A stretch of DNA of 64,000 nucleotides from Leptospira brenneri. GTDB taxonomy: Bacteria; Spirochaetota; Leptospiria; Leptospirales; Leptospiraceae. Under the pieces are notes generated by a model, which did no database searches, was not told the DNA's origin, and saw only the letters and a list, made by a program, of their open reading frames with translations. Made by a program: the position numbers and the translations under genes. Location: NCBI RefSeq assembly GCF_002812125.1, contig NZ_NPDQ01000004.1, forward strand, positions 310,001-374,000, in the 5' to 3' direction. This document shows, piece by piece, positions 54,996 through 63,666 of the stretch. Position 1 is the first letter of the stretch, and every line of letters begins with the position of its first letter.

Positions 54996-56003
54996 CTAAA
55001 TCTCAATCAAGTCATCTTCACGAAAATCTTTTACTGCTATCTTCCCAATCACTTCATTCCATCTCATGGGGGATATACCATTTCCAGGTCTTTTCGTTGT
55101 AATATTTTGTTCACTAAAGACCTCACCTTTTCCAATGTTCTCTTTAGCAACAATTGACTTTCGAGCAATAGACATATTTCTTATTTCAGAAGGAAAAGGT
55201 CTTTTGATACCATCCCCGAATGCTTCTTCGATGTTTCGGATCCCTCTAACCAAATTATTCAATTCTTGGGGTTCTAAACTTGCTTTGTGATCTGGTCCCG
55301 GTAATGATTTATCCAGAGTGAAGTGTTTTTCAATGATGGTAGCACCAAGCGAAACTGCTGCTAAAGAAATTTCTATACCTTCCGTATGATCTGAATACCC
55401 GACTCTCAAGCCTAGGGCAACACGAATGGATTCCATTGCTCTTAAGTTAACTTCCGCTAAAGGTGCCGGATATTCCGTCGTGCAATGAAGGACTGTTATA
55501 TTCTCACGAAGAGTTCCTTGTTCCTCCAAAACAGTTAATGCCGCTTCGATTTCTCCTAATGTCGACATACCAGTTGAAAGTATAACTTCCTGCTTTAGAG
55601 AACCGATCTTCTTTAGAAATGGATAATTGGTAATTTCTCCACTTGGTATTTTCCAAAGTTTTATACCCAGTTGTTTTAATAACTCAACACTAGGAAAATC
55701 AAAAGCGGTTGATAAGAACTGTATATTATTTTCTTTGCAAACTTTCATGAGATGTAGGTGCATCTCAAAATTTAACTCCAATTTCTTTAACATGGAGAGC
55801 TGCGATCCGTCTTCATTCATGTTAGCCTTTTGGTATTCCGCCCTTCCTGCTGTTTTAGAAGAAATTGCATTTGCCTGAAAAGTTTGAAACTTAACAAAGT
55901 CAGCACCCGCTTCTGCGGCAACCCGAATGAGACTTTCGGCGATTTTGATATCCCCGTTATGATTAACTCCGGCCTCAGCTATGATAATTGTTTTTGTTTT
56001 CAT
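54996..56003 (-). CDS. legI: Legionaminic acid synthase (NeuB family)
   Basis: A 335-residue PEP-dependent synthase that condenses 2,4-diacetamido-2,4,6-trideoxymannose with PEP. The TIM barrel starts IIIAEAGVNHNGDIKIAES and has DFVKFQTFQANAI, LSTGMSTLGEIEAAL and YSDHTEGIEISLAA. The C-terminal SAF domain (about 280-335) is present: IVAKENIGKGEVFSEQNI. ATG 56003 is chosen since it overlaps the legH stop as ATGA; a 46-residue upstream extension has unrelated composition. It is the only NeuB-type synthase in the window. Confidence 0.93.
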   Translation of the reverse strand: MKTKTIIIAEAGVNHNGDIKIAESLIRVAAEAGADFVKFQTFQANAISSKTAGRAEYQKANMNEDGSQLSMLKKLELNFEMHLHLMKVCKENNIQFLSTAFDFPSVELLKQLGIKLWKIPSGEITNYPFLKKIGSLKQEVILSTGMSTLGEIEAALTVLEEQGTLRENITVLHCTTEYPAPLAEVNLRAMESIRVALGLRVGYSDHTEGIEISLAAVSLGATIIEKHFTLDKSLPGPDHKASLEPQELNNLVRGIRNIEEAFGDGIKRPFPSEIRNMSIARKSIVAKENIGKGEVFSEQNITTKRPGNGISPMRWNEVIGKIAVKDFREDDLIEI

Positions 56004-56578
56004 TTCACTAACTGGTTTGCCTTGATGAATGATCCATTTGGAATTTTTACTCCTTGGACAATAACAGCACCGCTTCCGATAAAAACGTTGTCTCCAATCA
56101 TTACATTTCCATTTATAATAGCACCAGTTGATATATGACAAAATCGCCCAATTTGAACTTCATGTTCAACTAAAGCATGATCATTAATAATCGTAAAATC
56201 TCCAATTTGGGATTCAGCCTGGATTGTCGCTTGATGCATGACAGTAATGCCTTTCCCAATCGAGGAATAATAAGATATATTCGCAATTGGTGAAATAATA
56301 TTAGGCAATTTAACATTTAGATCAAGTAACTGAGTAGCTAGCTTTTTTCGAATTGTATTTGATTGGATTTGCCCAACAGTTATATGAAAGTTCTGAACCT
56401 TTTTCGATAATTCTAATAAATTTGAATCATCGCCAATTACCTCTACATCTAGAACCAAACTTCCGGCGGGCAAATGCGAATCTACAATTCCAATAATTTC
56501 AAATTTACCTTCTTTACGGATGACATCAATCACAGCCTTGCAGTGACCTCCCCCTCCGACAAGAACTATCCCTTCCAT
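56000..56578 (-). CDS. legH: Sugar O/N-acyltransferase, LegH/NeuD/PglD type
   Basis: A 192-residue protein with an N-terminal Rossmann-like part (GIVLVGGGGHCKAVIDVI) and C-terminal left-handed beta-helix hexapeptide repeats (IGKGITVMHQATIQAESQIG onwards, about residues 88-185). PglD and LegH acetylate the 4-amino group of a UDP/GDP-4-amino-4,6-dideoxy sugar with acetyl-CoA. Its place between the aminotransferase and synthase genes, with overlaps of 13 and 4 bases, fits the legionaminic acid step exactly. Confidence 0.88.
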   Translation of the reverse strand: MEGIVLVGGGGHCKAVIDVIRKEGKFEIIGIVDSHLPAGSLVLDVEVIGDDSNLLELSKKVQNFHITVGQIQSNTIRKKLATQLLDLNVKLPNIISPIANISYYSSIGKGITVMHQATIQAESQIGDFTIINDHALVEHEVQIGRFCHISTGAIINGNVMIGDNVFIGSGAVIVQGVKIPNGSFIKANQLVK

Positions 56579-57717
56579 TTCACTCCACTTGGAATATTCA
56601 CTAATCGATCAGAAAGATACCTTGAGTTCTCCAATGAATCAGAAATACAATTTTGATACATTGGTAGGGTATTCAGAAGATTCCAAGCAGGACGTGTCAT
56701 AACCTTTGCTTCGTTTGTTTCTTTTAAAAATTGATCTCTATCCTTTCTATTTTGAAATTCCACGGTATTTAACCAATAATTAGAAGTAGTATTTGGAATT
56801 TCATTTTTGAAGTTTTCATTTCTATTTTTAAAGAATTGAATGTACTTTGCTGCAAGATTTCGCTTTTCAGTTATAAATTGACCTAGTTGTTCCAACTGAG
56901 CACAGGCAAGGGCGGCATTTAAATTCGGCATCCGATAATTAAAACCTAATTCATCATGCGAATACTCCCAAGGATGAGAAAGTTTTGCAGTAGTAGTAAT
57001 ATGTTTCAAACGTTTACTCAACTGTTCATCATCGGTCACGACAACCCCACCACCTCCACAAGTCACAGTTTTATTTCCATTGAAACTAAAGATACCTAAC
57101 TTGCAAAAAGTACCAGTATGTTTATCTTTTACAAAACTTCCTAATGATTCTGCTGCATCTTCAATAATTGGTAAATGAAAACGATCGGCAATTTTCTTTA
57201 GTTCTTCAATTCGACCTGGATTCCCAAAAGTATGCATTGGAACAATTGCTTTAACTTTTTTTCCTGATCTCTTATTGACTAGATGACCACTTTTGAAATC
57301 ACAATTATTTTCTAAAAAAAAACCAACAGCCGCAGGAGATAAACTCATAGAATCCTTGTCCACGTCCAAAAAAACCGGATCTGCTCCCGTATACTTAATT
57401 GCATTGGCCGTTGCTACAAAACTTAGTGCTTGAGTAATCACCTCATCACCATCTGAAATACCTAAAGAATATAATCCTATGTGCAATGCTGAAGTTCCAT
57501 TGACTGTTGCCACAGCATATTTTGTCCCAACAACCGATTTCATCATATCTTCAAAACGATCTACGTACGCGCCTACAGAAGATACAAATGTGGAACGAAT
57601 CGTATCAGTCACATACTCTATCTCATTTCCTCTAAATACAGGAGCATGAAGAGGAATAAACTCACCAGGCTCAGTAGAGTAATGATCTTTGACAAAATCT
57701 AAAAATTCTTTTATCAT
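56566..57717 (-). CDS. legC: 4-keto-6-deoxy-sugar aminotransferase
   Basis: A 383-residue DegT/DnrJ/EryC1 aminotransferase that puts an amino group on C4 using PLP and glutamate. It has VGTKYAVATVNGTSALHIGL near residue 63, IIEDAAESLGSFV near residue 170 and FSFNGNKTVTCGGGGVVVT, where the Lys near residue 198 binds PLP. It overlaps legB by one base (TAATG). Confidence 0.93.
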   Translation of the reverse strand: MIKEFLDFVKDHYSTEPGEFIPLHAPVFRGNEIEYVTDTIRSTFVSSVGAYVDRFEDMMKSVVGTKYAVATVNGTSALHIGLYSLGISDGDEVITQALSFVATANAIKYTGADPVFLDVDKDSMSLSPAAVGFFLENNCDFKSGHLVNKRSGKKVKAIVPMHTFGNPGRIEELKKIADRFHLPIIEDAAESLGSFVKDKHTGTFCKLGIFSFNGNKTVTCGGGGVVVTDDEQLSKRLKHITTTAKLSHPWEYSHDELGFNYRMPNLNAALACAQLEQLGQFITEKRNLAAKYIQFFKNRNENFKNEIPNTTSNYWLNTVEFQNRKDRDQFLKETNEAKVMTRPAWNLLNTLPMYQNCISDSLENSRYLSDRLVNIPSGVKWKG

Positions 57718-58718
57718 TAGATATTATAGATATCTGCTTTGTATCGAGAGTTATTTATTGGATCTAAAAACCACTCAATAGTATTCTCTAAACCCTTCCG
57801 AAAACCATCTTTACCGCCAAACTTTGGTTTCCAATCTAGAAGAAGTTTTGCCTTTTCATTCGCTGCCCATAGTCGCTCTACTTCGCTTTTTTCTGGGCGA
57901 AGTCTTTGATCTTCCGTAACACAAGTAACCTTACGATTCATAATCTCTGCAATTAAATTCACCGTATCTCCAATCGAAATCTCAAAGTTACTTCCTACGT
58001 TTATAACTTCCCCATTGACCCGATCTCCAGAATTCATAGCTTGAATAAAACCAGAAACAGTGTCCTTAACATAGTTAAAGTCTCTAGTTGGATGAAGAGA
58101 GCCTAATTTGATTGAGTCATTACCTCTTGCTATTTGCGATATGATGGTTGGTATGACCGCACGAGCAGACTGCCGAGGTCCATATGTGTTAAATGGTCGA
58201 AGAATTGTTACGGGGGTATTGAAAGAAGAGTAGAAAGAATATGCAATTTGATCAGCGCCAATTTTACTTGCTGAATAAGGAGATTGACCCTTTAACGGAT
58301 GTTCCTCTGTGATCGGAACAAATTGAGCTGTTCCATAGACTTCGCTAGTTGATGTATGTATAACTTTCCGAACGTTTAAATCTTTTGCAGCTTGCACTAC
58401 ATTTAACGTACCCTTTACATTTGTATCAATATAGGTATCAGGAGAATGATAAGAATAAGGTATAGCTATCAAAGCTGCTAAATGCAAAACTACATCACAA
58501 CCTTTCATTGCCTGCCGCACTCCATTTGGGTCCCGAATATCTCCAGCGAATACCTCAAATTTTCCCTTTACATCCAAAGAGCACGAATCCAACCAACCCC
58601 AAGAATTAAATGAATTGTATAAAACAAAGGCTTTGGTATCATACCCTTGCCTAACTAGTTCTTCTGTTAAATGAGAGCCGATAAATCCGTCGGCACCGGT
58701 GACTAAAACTCTATTCAT
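57717..58718 (-). CDS. legB: Nucleotide-GlcNAc 4,6-dehydratase
   Basis: LegB converts nucleotide-linked GlcNAc to its 4-keto-6-deoxy form. The 333-residue extended SDR starts VLVTGADGFIGSHLTEELVR, has HLAALIAIPYSYHSPDTYI, TSTSEVYGTAQFVPITEEHP and SPYSASKIGADQIAYSF with Tyr-x3-Lys. LRPFNTYGPRQSARAVIP is typical of the LegB/WbpP-like branch. It opens the legionaminic acid operon, downstream of the 155-base gap after the ABC exporter gene. Confidence 0.92.
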   Translation of the reverse strand: MNRVLVTGADGFIGSHLTEELVRQGYDTKAFVLYNSFNSWGWLDSCSLDVKGKFEVFAGDIRDPNGVRQAMKGCDVVLHLAALIAIPYSYHSPDTYIDTNVKGTLNVVQAAKDLNVRKVIHTSTSEVYGTAQFVPITEEHPLKGQSPYSASKIGADQIAYSFYSSFNTPVTILRPFNTYGPRQSARAVIPTIISQIARGNDSIKLGSLHPTRDFNYVKDTVSGFIQAMNSGDRVNGEVINVGSNFEISIGDTVNLIAEIMNRKVTCVTEDQRLRPEKSEVERLWAANEKAKLLLDWKPKFGGKDGFRKGLENTIEWFLDPINNSRYKADIYNI

Positions 58719-58873
58719 CTTTTAAATTTAAAACGGTCTCCGTAAACGTTTCCTGCTCCTTTATAAATAACAAAAACGATCTCTTAAATTAATTCCAAGT
58801 TCATTCATTTTGAAGTTATCATTATCGAAAAACGAACAAATTTTCGTTTCAAACTTTCTCATTAAAGTTATCT
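58719..58873 (-). other. Intergenic spacer before legB with a short inverted repeat
   Basis: This 155-base gap contains a perfect inverted repeat AAACGAA-N6-TTCGTTT at 58830-58849, about 25 bases after the ABC-gene stop, followed on the minus strand by TTCG rather than a U-run. It could be a weak terminator or attenuator. TATAAA lies near 58760 on the minus strand without a good -35, so a legB promoter is possible but weak. Confidence 0.3.
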
Positions 58874-60646
58874 TTAGAAATCCTTCCCAAATCCCTTCTG
58901 CTCTACGATTTTACCGTCTTCTAATCGAACAATCATGTCGCAATTTTCTACTGTAGAAAGTCTATGCGCAATCATCAATATTGTTAACTCTGCACCTAAG
59001 CCATCAATAGAATCCATTACAGCCTTTTCGGTCTCATTATCTAGTGCACTCGTTGCTTCATCAAAAACAATAACGGAAGCCTTCTTATACAAAGCCCTGG
59101 CTATGCCAATTCTTTGCCTTTGACCACCAGATAATCTAATTCCCCTCTCACCAACAATGGTATTGTAACCATGCTTTAGAGACTCGATATGTTCGGAGAT
59201 TTGAGCTTTCCTTGCCGCCTCTTGAACCCGACTCAAATCAATCTCCTCAGCAGGAATTCCAAAAGCTATATTTTCTGAAATAGTACTATCCGATAAATAA
59301 ATAGATTGAGGAACATGAGCAATATTCTTTTGCCAACTACCTACGTTTGTTGATTGAACAACTTGACCATCAACAAGAAACTCCCCGCTAGTCGGTGGTA
59401 AAAGTCCCATAATTATATCAACTAAAGTACTTTTACCACTACCGGTTTTTCCAATAAATCCAACCCTTTTCCCTTTTTCGATGTTTAATGAAATATTCTC
59501 AATAACAAGAGGCAAGTCTTCAGCATACCGAAAAGAAATATTTTTTAGAACTATCGATGAATCTAAGTTAATAACATACGGAGATACACTATTACTTGAA
59601 TTATCAAATTCACTAATATGAAAAGGTTGATCGAGTAATTGAATTACATCGGAAAGCGTAGATTTTCCAATTTTTAAATATGCCCAAGCAGTGTACGATT
59701 GCTGTAAAATTGGCAACAATCTCTGAGCCCCCATTGCCAGGGAACCTAATAGCGGAATAATGCTTAAAAGACTATCGGAGGATTTACTTAGCTGATAGGC
59801 AAAAATCGCCATCACCATTATACCAATTGCTTCAACACTATACCTTGGACTACTACTTGTAAATTGACTATTTCCAAGGGCTCTTCGATAAGGAATATCT
59901 GCTTTCGAATAAAGATTTAAATAAAACTTTTGAGTTCCATCAAGAATAACATCTCGGATAGCACCTAAACCTTCTTGTAATGACTTCTGCAAAATGGTTT
60001 GGCTATGGGCGGCAATTTGACCATCCCGCAATAATTTTTTCTTTGCTTGAAGTGCAATGATTAAATAAATCAGCCCAAACAAAGTGAATGCGACAGTTGT
60101 TACGATAGGATCAAGTGCCACTAAACCTATCGAAATAATCACTAATAACAAAATTGAAGATACTAATGTTAAAAGCGGCTGCAGTACATAAGCAACTACT
60201 CCATTTGCTTTCGCAGTAATTCCACTGATTACATCGGCGCTATTTCGAGAAACATGAAGTGAATACGGTTGGTAAAGTGTTCTTCTATAGATTTCAATAC
60301 TTATATCCGCTCCTACGGCATACGATAAACGCGAACTAAGAAAAAGTAACCCTAAGCGGAACCCTCCAGATACGAACGCACCTAAAGTAAAAAATATAGT
60401 AACAGGAAGAAGAATTTGATTTGAACTAGTAATACCAAAAAATATCCAAACCACTTGAAATGTTTCGATTTCAAATACCTTATCCGGAGAAATCAAAACT
60501 CCCAGAAAAGGGATGATAGCTCCAAGACTTAAGACTTCTGCAAAAGCTGTCATAATAATTAGAATTAGAACAAAAAGATATTGAATTTTTCTTCTCTTGG
60601 AGATCATTTTCCAGAGTTTTTTGTATTCGTCCGAAACTTTCTTCAC
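58874..60646 (-). CDS. ABC exporter half-transporter, MsbA/PglK-like flippase
   Basis: A 590-residue fused permease-ATPase. Residues about 20-320 hold six membrane helices; the ATPase follows with Walker A GKTGSGKS at 399-406, signature LSGGQRQRIGIARALY, Walker B VIVFDEATSALD and the switch His in MIAHRLS. It would act as a homodimer in the inner membrane. PglK-type members flip undecaprenyl-linked oligosaccharides, MsbA flips lipid A. Its position in the locus favours a lipid-linked saccharide, possibly separate from the Wzx substrate. The start is a GTG immediately after the dehydrogenase stop, with GGGAGAG about 12 bases upstream. Confidence 0.88.
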   Translation of the reverse strand: MKKVSDEYKKLWKMISKRRKIQYLFVLILIIMTAFAEVLSLGAIIPFLGVLISPDKVFEIETFQVVWIFFGITSSNQILLPVTIFFTLGAFVSGGFRLGLLFLSSRLSYAVGADISIEIYRRTLYQPYSLHVSRNSADVISGITAKANGVVAYVLQPLLTLVSSILLLVIISIGLVALDPIVTTVAFTLFGLIYLIIALQAKKKLLRDGQIAAHSQTILQKSLQEGLGAIRDVILDGTQKFYLNLYSKADIPYRRALGNSQFTSSSPRYSVEAIGIMVMAIFAYQLSKSSDSLLSIIPLLGSLAMGAQRLLPILQQSYTAWAYLKIGKSTLSDVIQLLDQPFHISEFDNSSNSVSPYVINLDSSIVLKNISFRYAEDLPLVIENISLNIEKGKRVGFIGKTGSGKSTLVDIIMGLLPPTSGEFLVDGQVVQSTNVGSWQKNIAHVPQSIYLSDSTISENIAFGIPAEEIDLSRVQEAARKAQISEHIESLKHGYNTIVGERGIRLSGGQRQRIGIARALYKKASVIVFDEATSALDNETEKAVMDSIDGLGAELTILMIAHRLSTVENCDMIVRLEDGKIVEQKGFGKDF

Positions 60647-61654
60647 CTATACTACTCTCTCCCAATCTCCGCCACCGAAGAACCCAACCACATTTTCAGC
60701 AGCTTCTCTCTCCATATCTTCTCTACAATCATTCGAACAAGATCCCATATGTTGAGTCAGTATTACATTTTCCAATTCACACAATGGTCCCTTGTAGGGT
60801 TCTTCTTCAAACACATCCATCGCCGCAGAAGAAATCAAATTTTCATTTAATGCCTTGTATAAATCATATTCATTTACAATTCCACCCCGAGCAGTGTTTA
60901 CTAAAACTGCATTTGGCTTCATTAGTAACATTTTTTTATAATTTAGTAGATTTTTAGTCTCACTTGTTAGAGGTATATGAATGCTAATGGCATCCGATGT
61001 TTTTAATAAAGTTTCTAAGTCAACTTGAGTTACTTTTGAGGAATTCCAGTTTTTACCTAAATTATCATTCACCTTTTGTATATTAGAAGCAACGCCATTC
61101 AATATAGATATCGATTCCGTCTGATCAATAAGGTCACAGACTAAAATTTCTTTTGGTAAGTATCCTAATAAATGAGATGCAACGCGTTTTCCAATCCGAC
61201 CGAAACCAACGATACCAATCGTAGAGCCGCCGATTCTTTCACCATAAGGCCGAGTCCATTTTCCGGATCGAATCTCGCGATCCGAATAAGTCACCTTTCG
61301 CAAAGCATCAACAATCAAACTAAGAGCTAGTTCAGAAACAGCGGGAGAAACAGCATCTGGGGTATAAGCCACTGCAATACCTTTATCGCGACAAAGATCC
61401 AAAGGAACACTATCTAGGCCTACTCCCACTCGAGAAATTAATTTCAAAGTTTTGGTAGCGTTTACGAGAGAAGTTAAATCTTCTGTTCCGGCAATCAATG
61501 CATCAAAATCCTTAGCCGCTTCAGCTACTTCTGCCGGCTTCATCTTACGACCAAGAGGATTGATCACCACTTCATACCCGTTTGACTCCAGTACTTCGAG
61601 AGCCTTTGGACTAGTGCGGCAAAATGGAAAAGTAGAAACAAAAACTTTTTGCAT
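60647..61654 (-). CDS. D-isomer-specific 2-hydroxyacid dehydrogenase
   Basis: A 335-residue NAD-dependent dehydrogenase of the SerA/lactate-type superfamily. Visible motifs are IGIVGFGRIGKRVASHLLG (NAD-binding, near residue 145), VNTARGGIVNEYDL with the catalytic Arg, DVFEEEPYKGPL with the Glu, and LTQHMGSCS with the His. It lacks the ACT regulatory domain of SerA. It may supply a 2-keto- or 2-hydroxy acid for decoration or as precursor of the polysaccharide; the sequence does not give the substrate. Confidence 0.86.
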   Translation of the reverse strand: MQKVFVSTFPFCRTSPKALEVLESNGYEVVINPLGRKMKPAEVAEAAKDFDALIAGTEDLTSLVNATKTLKLISRVGVGLDSVPLDLCRDKGIAVAYTPDAVSPAVSELALSLIVDALRKVTYSDREIRSGKWTRPYGERIGGSTIGIVGFGRIGKRVASHLLGYLPKEILVCDLIDQTESISILNGVASNIQKVNDNLGKNWNSSKVTQVDLETLLKTSDAISIHIPLTSETKNLLNYKKMLLMKPNAVLVNTARGGIVNEYDLYKALNENLISSAAMDVFEEEPYKGPLCELENVILTQHMGSCSNDCREDMEREAAENVVGFFGGGDWERVV

Positions 61655-61717
61655 ATAGTTGAATTTTTAATAATAGAAGATTTGCGTTATTTATTTTGGA
61701 GGGAATGGTAAATCCAA

Positions 61718-62668
61718 TTAGTTACGTTGTTTTTCTAAAAAATCTTGATAAGCTCGCGTAACACCTTCTTTCAATTCTACCTCATGTTTCCAACCCATTC
61801 GATGGAGTTTTGAAACATCTAGCAGTTTTCTAGGCGTTCCATCTGGCTTTGTTAAATCAAAGGTAAGATTTCCAGTATAACCAACGACAGTTTTCACTGT
61901 TTCTGCTAATTCTCTGATACTCACTTCAATTCCGGATCCAACATTAACATGTTCCCCGCCCTTTGGATCACCTTTCACATCGTAATTCTGCATCAAAAAC
62001 AGACATGCTCGTGCCATATCTTCAGAATACAAAAATTCTCTTAAAGGATTGCCCGTTCCCCAAATCACAACTTCAGAAAGATTTTGCGCTTTAGCTTCAT
62101 GAAATCTACGAATAAGAGCAGGTAACACATGCGAGTTCTCCGGGTGGTAGTTGTCCCCTGGGCCATAGAGGTTTGTTGGCATCACAGAAATATAATCAGT
62201 TCCATATTGACGATTATAAGACTGACACATAACGATACCCGCAATTTTTGCGACCGCATATGGTTCGTTTGTTGGCTCTAACTTTCCTTCTAATAATTGT
62301 CCTTCATCCATTGGTTGTTTTGCAAATTTAGGATAAATACAAGAAGATCCTAAAAAACATAGTTTTTTAACACCATATCGATAAGAAGCATCAATAATAT
62401 TATTTTGGATTTGTAGATTTGAAAAAATAAATTCGGCTGGGTAAGTATTATTTGCATGAATCCCACCTACTTTTGCAGCAGCAAGAAAAACGTAATCGGG
62501 TTTTTCTGATTCAAAAAAATGAATTACATCCCTTTGATTTGCCAAATCCATCTCACTATGAGTCCGGCCAATAACATTCAAAAACCCAGCTTGGTTTAAT
62601 ACTTTCACCAAAGCAGATCCAACGAGTCCGCGGTGTCCCGCAACATATATTTTCGAATTTTTATCCAT
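61718..62668 (-). CDS. fcl: GDP-L-fucose synthase family reductase-epimerase
   Basis: A 316-residue extended SDR matching WcaG/Fcl: [17 protein letters not shown] at the start, [18 protein letters not shown] near residue 65, [15 protein letters not shown] near residue 107, [11 protein letters not shown] with Tyr-x3-Lys near residue 137, and [19 protein letters not shown]. Fcl turns GDP-4-keto-6-deoxymannose into GDP-L-fucose. No GDP-mannose dehydratase gene is in the window, so its substrate must be made elsewhere or differ. Confidence 0.88.
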   Translation of the reverse strand: MDKNSKIYVAGHRGLVGSALVKVLNQAGFLNVIGRTHSEMDLANQRDVIHFFESEKPDYVFLAAAKVGGIHANNTYPAEFIFSNLQIQNNIIDASYRYGVKKLCFLGSSCIYPKFAKQPMDEGQLLEGKLEPTNEPYAVAKIAGIVMCQSYNRQYGTDYISVMPTNLYGPGDNYHPENSHVLPALIRRFHEAKAQNLSEVVIWGTGNPLREFLYSEDMARACLFLMQNYDVKGDPKGGEHVNVGSGIEVSIRELAETVKTVVGYTGNLTFDLTKPDGTPRKLLDVSKLHRMGWKHEVELKEGVTRAYQDFLEKQRN

Positions 62669-62724
62669 TGATTAACGATCTGACTCTTCTTTTAAATTCA
62701 CTAACAAAAAATAATAACAAAGCT

Positions 62725-63063
62725 TCAACCTAATTCCTCAGCTATCTCACCTAACTTTTCCACTTCGGCCTTAAGAGCTTCGTATTCTCTTTTTTTGATT
62801 TCATAAAAATGTAAGGTGATCCTTGCTTTCTCCTCTATCCCTTGTGGTGTTAGTAAATATGTATAAGAAAGTTTATTTTTATTATTTCGAAAGTTATTCA
62901 TTTTGATTAGGCCCTTATCTAAAAAGGCTTTCAAAATATAATTCACCTTACCTAAACTCAGACCCAGTACATCAGAGGCATCCCTTTGGGATAAATGAGG
63001 ATTTTCCTCAAGCAATTGCAAAAGCTTGAGATGGTGGTCATTATATTGAAAGTCTTCTTTCAT
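62725..63063 (-). CDS. EPS-associated MarR-like transcriptional regulator
   Basis: A 112-residue winged-helix protein. [20 protein letters not shown] leads into the recognition-helix region [19 protein letters not shown], and [19 protein letters not shown] ends in a C-terminal coiled coil (about 75-110). This matches small MarR-type regulators found at the head of exopolysaccharide loci. I chose ATG 63063, where the family begins and where GAGGGGA lies upstream; the longer frame from 63129 has no ribosome-binding site. It is the first gene of the minus-strand locus and probably controls it. Two tandem palindromes sit about 80-135 bases upstream. Confidence 0.82.
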   Translation of the reverse strand: MKEDFQYNDHHLKLLQLLEENPHLSQRDASDVLGLSLGKVNYILKAFLDKGLIKMNNFRNNKNKLSYTYLLTPQGIEEKARITLHFYEIKKREYEALKAEVEKLGEIAEELG

Positions 63064-63666
63064 AAAGGAAAGGATCCCCTCTGGGGTAGGGAAATAGAAC
63101 CAGGCATAGCTTCGCCCCCTGAGTCCCATTGATTTTACAAAATGTGTTCAGTCTTTGAACGAAGTAAAGAAAATTTTGTTCAATTTTTGAACAAAAAACC
63201 CCAAGAGACAAAAAGGCGGTTTAAAATCCTTAAAACTCATTACCCTAACAAGAAATTGACGCCAAAAAATACTTCAAATGAGGATCTGGGTTTCTATAAT
63301 GATGGTCGCAAAATTGGGATTCATTTTTTTCTGCCACAAATGGAATCGGTTATGAGGAAAAATTCTTTTTGATTTATCAAATCAGATCTTCTTGAAGAAA
63401 GAAGCACAGAACAAAAAATATAGGACATCTCTCACTCTTATCTTTAGATTTTGTTTGGATGGAAATATTGAGTAAACATAAGAAGTTAACTCTACAACCA
63501 TTTAGCATAAAAAAACATCCTTACTTAGAATCTCTCGAAAATCTAAGATACTTAGCTCTAGTCCTGAAGATTACTACATAAAAAGAAACCAAGCAGTCTA
63601 ATTCGGTTGAGCTTTCCTCTCAGTTTCCAATTGACTTCGTATCGAGGAAAAGAATAATCATTCGGA
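63064..63666. other. Long divergent intergenic region
   Basis: About 600 bases separate the regulator from the plus-strand acyltransferase. Besides the two palindromes at 63146-63196, I see no RNA gene or convincing terminator. A 76-codon frame at 63142-63372 (plus strand) overlaps the palindromes and lacks recognisable sequence or a ribosome-binding site, so I do not call it a gene. TTGACT at 63631 followed by AATAAT at 63653 is a possible plus-strand promoter, but it leaves almost no leader before the acyltransferase ATG. A long 5' leader for the locus transcript is possible. Confidence 0.6.
63146..63196 (-). promoter_or_regulatory. Tandem palindromic operator candidates upstream of the regulator
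   Basis: GTTCA-GTCTT-TGAAC at 63146-63160 and TTTTGTTCA-ATTTT-TGAACAAAA at 63174-63196 share the core GTTCA-N5-TGAAC. The two cores begin 32 bases apart, close to three helical turns, so proteins bound there would lie on the same DNA face. On the minus strand TAAAAT (63137-63132) is a possible -10, which would put the proximal palindrome over the -35 region. Autoregulation of the MarR-like gene is a natural reading. Confidence 0.5.

Noticed and set aside
56004..56141. Upstream extension of the legI frame by 46 codons
   Set aside because: The extension lies inside legH in another frame, is Cys/Trp/Arg-rich and unlike NeuB; the ATGA overlap at 56003 is a normal start.
58799..58815. GTTCA-N7-TGAAG before legB as a further regulator site
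   Set aside because: The spacer length differs and the second half-site has a mismatch; expected by chance in AT-rich DNA.
63142..63372. 76-codon plus-strand frame beginning inside the regulator upstream region
   Set aside because: It covers the two palindromes, is rich in Lys/Asn from AT-rich DNA, has no recognisable motif and no ribosome-binding site.
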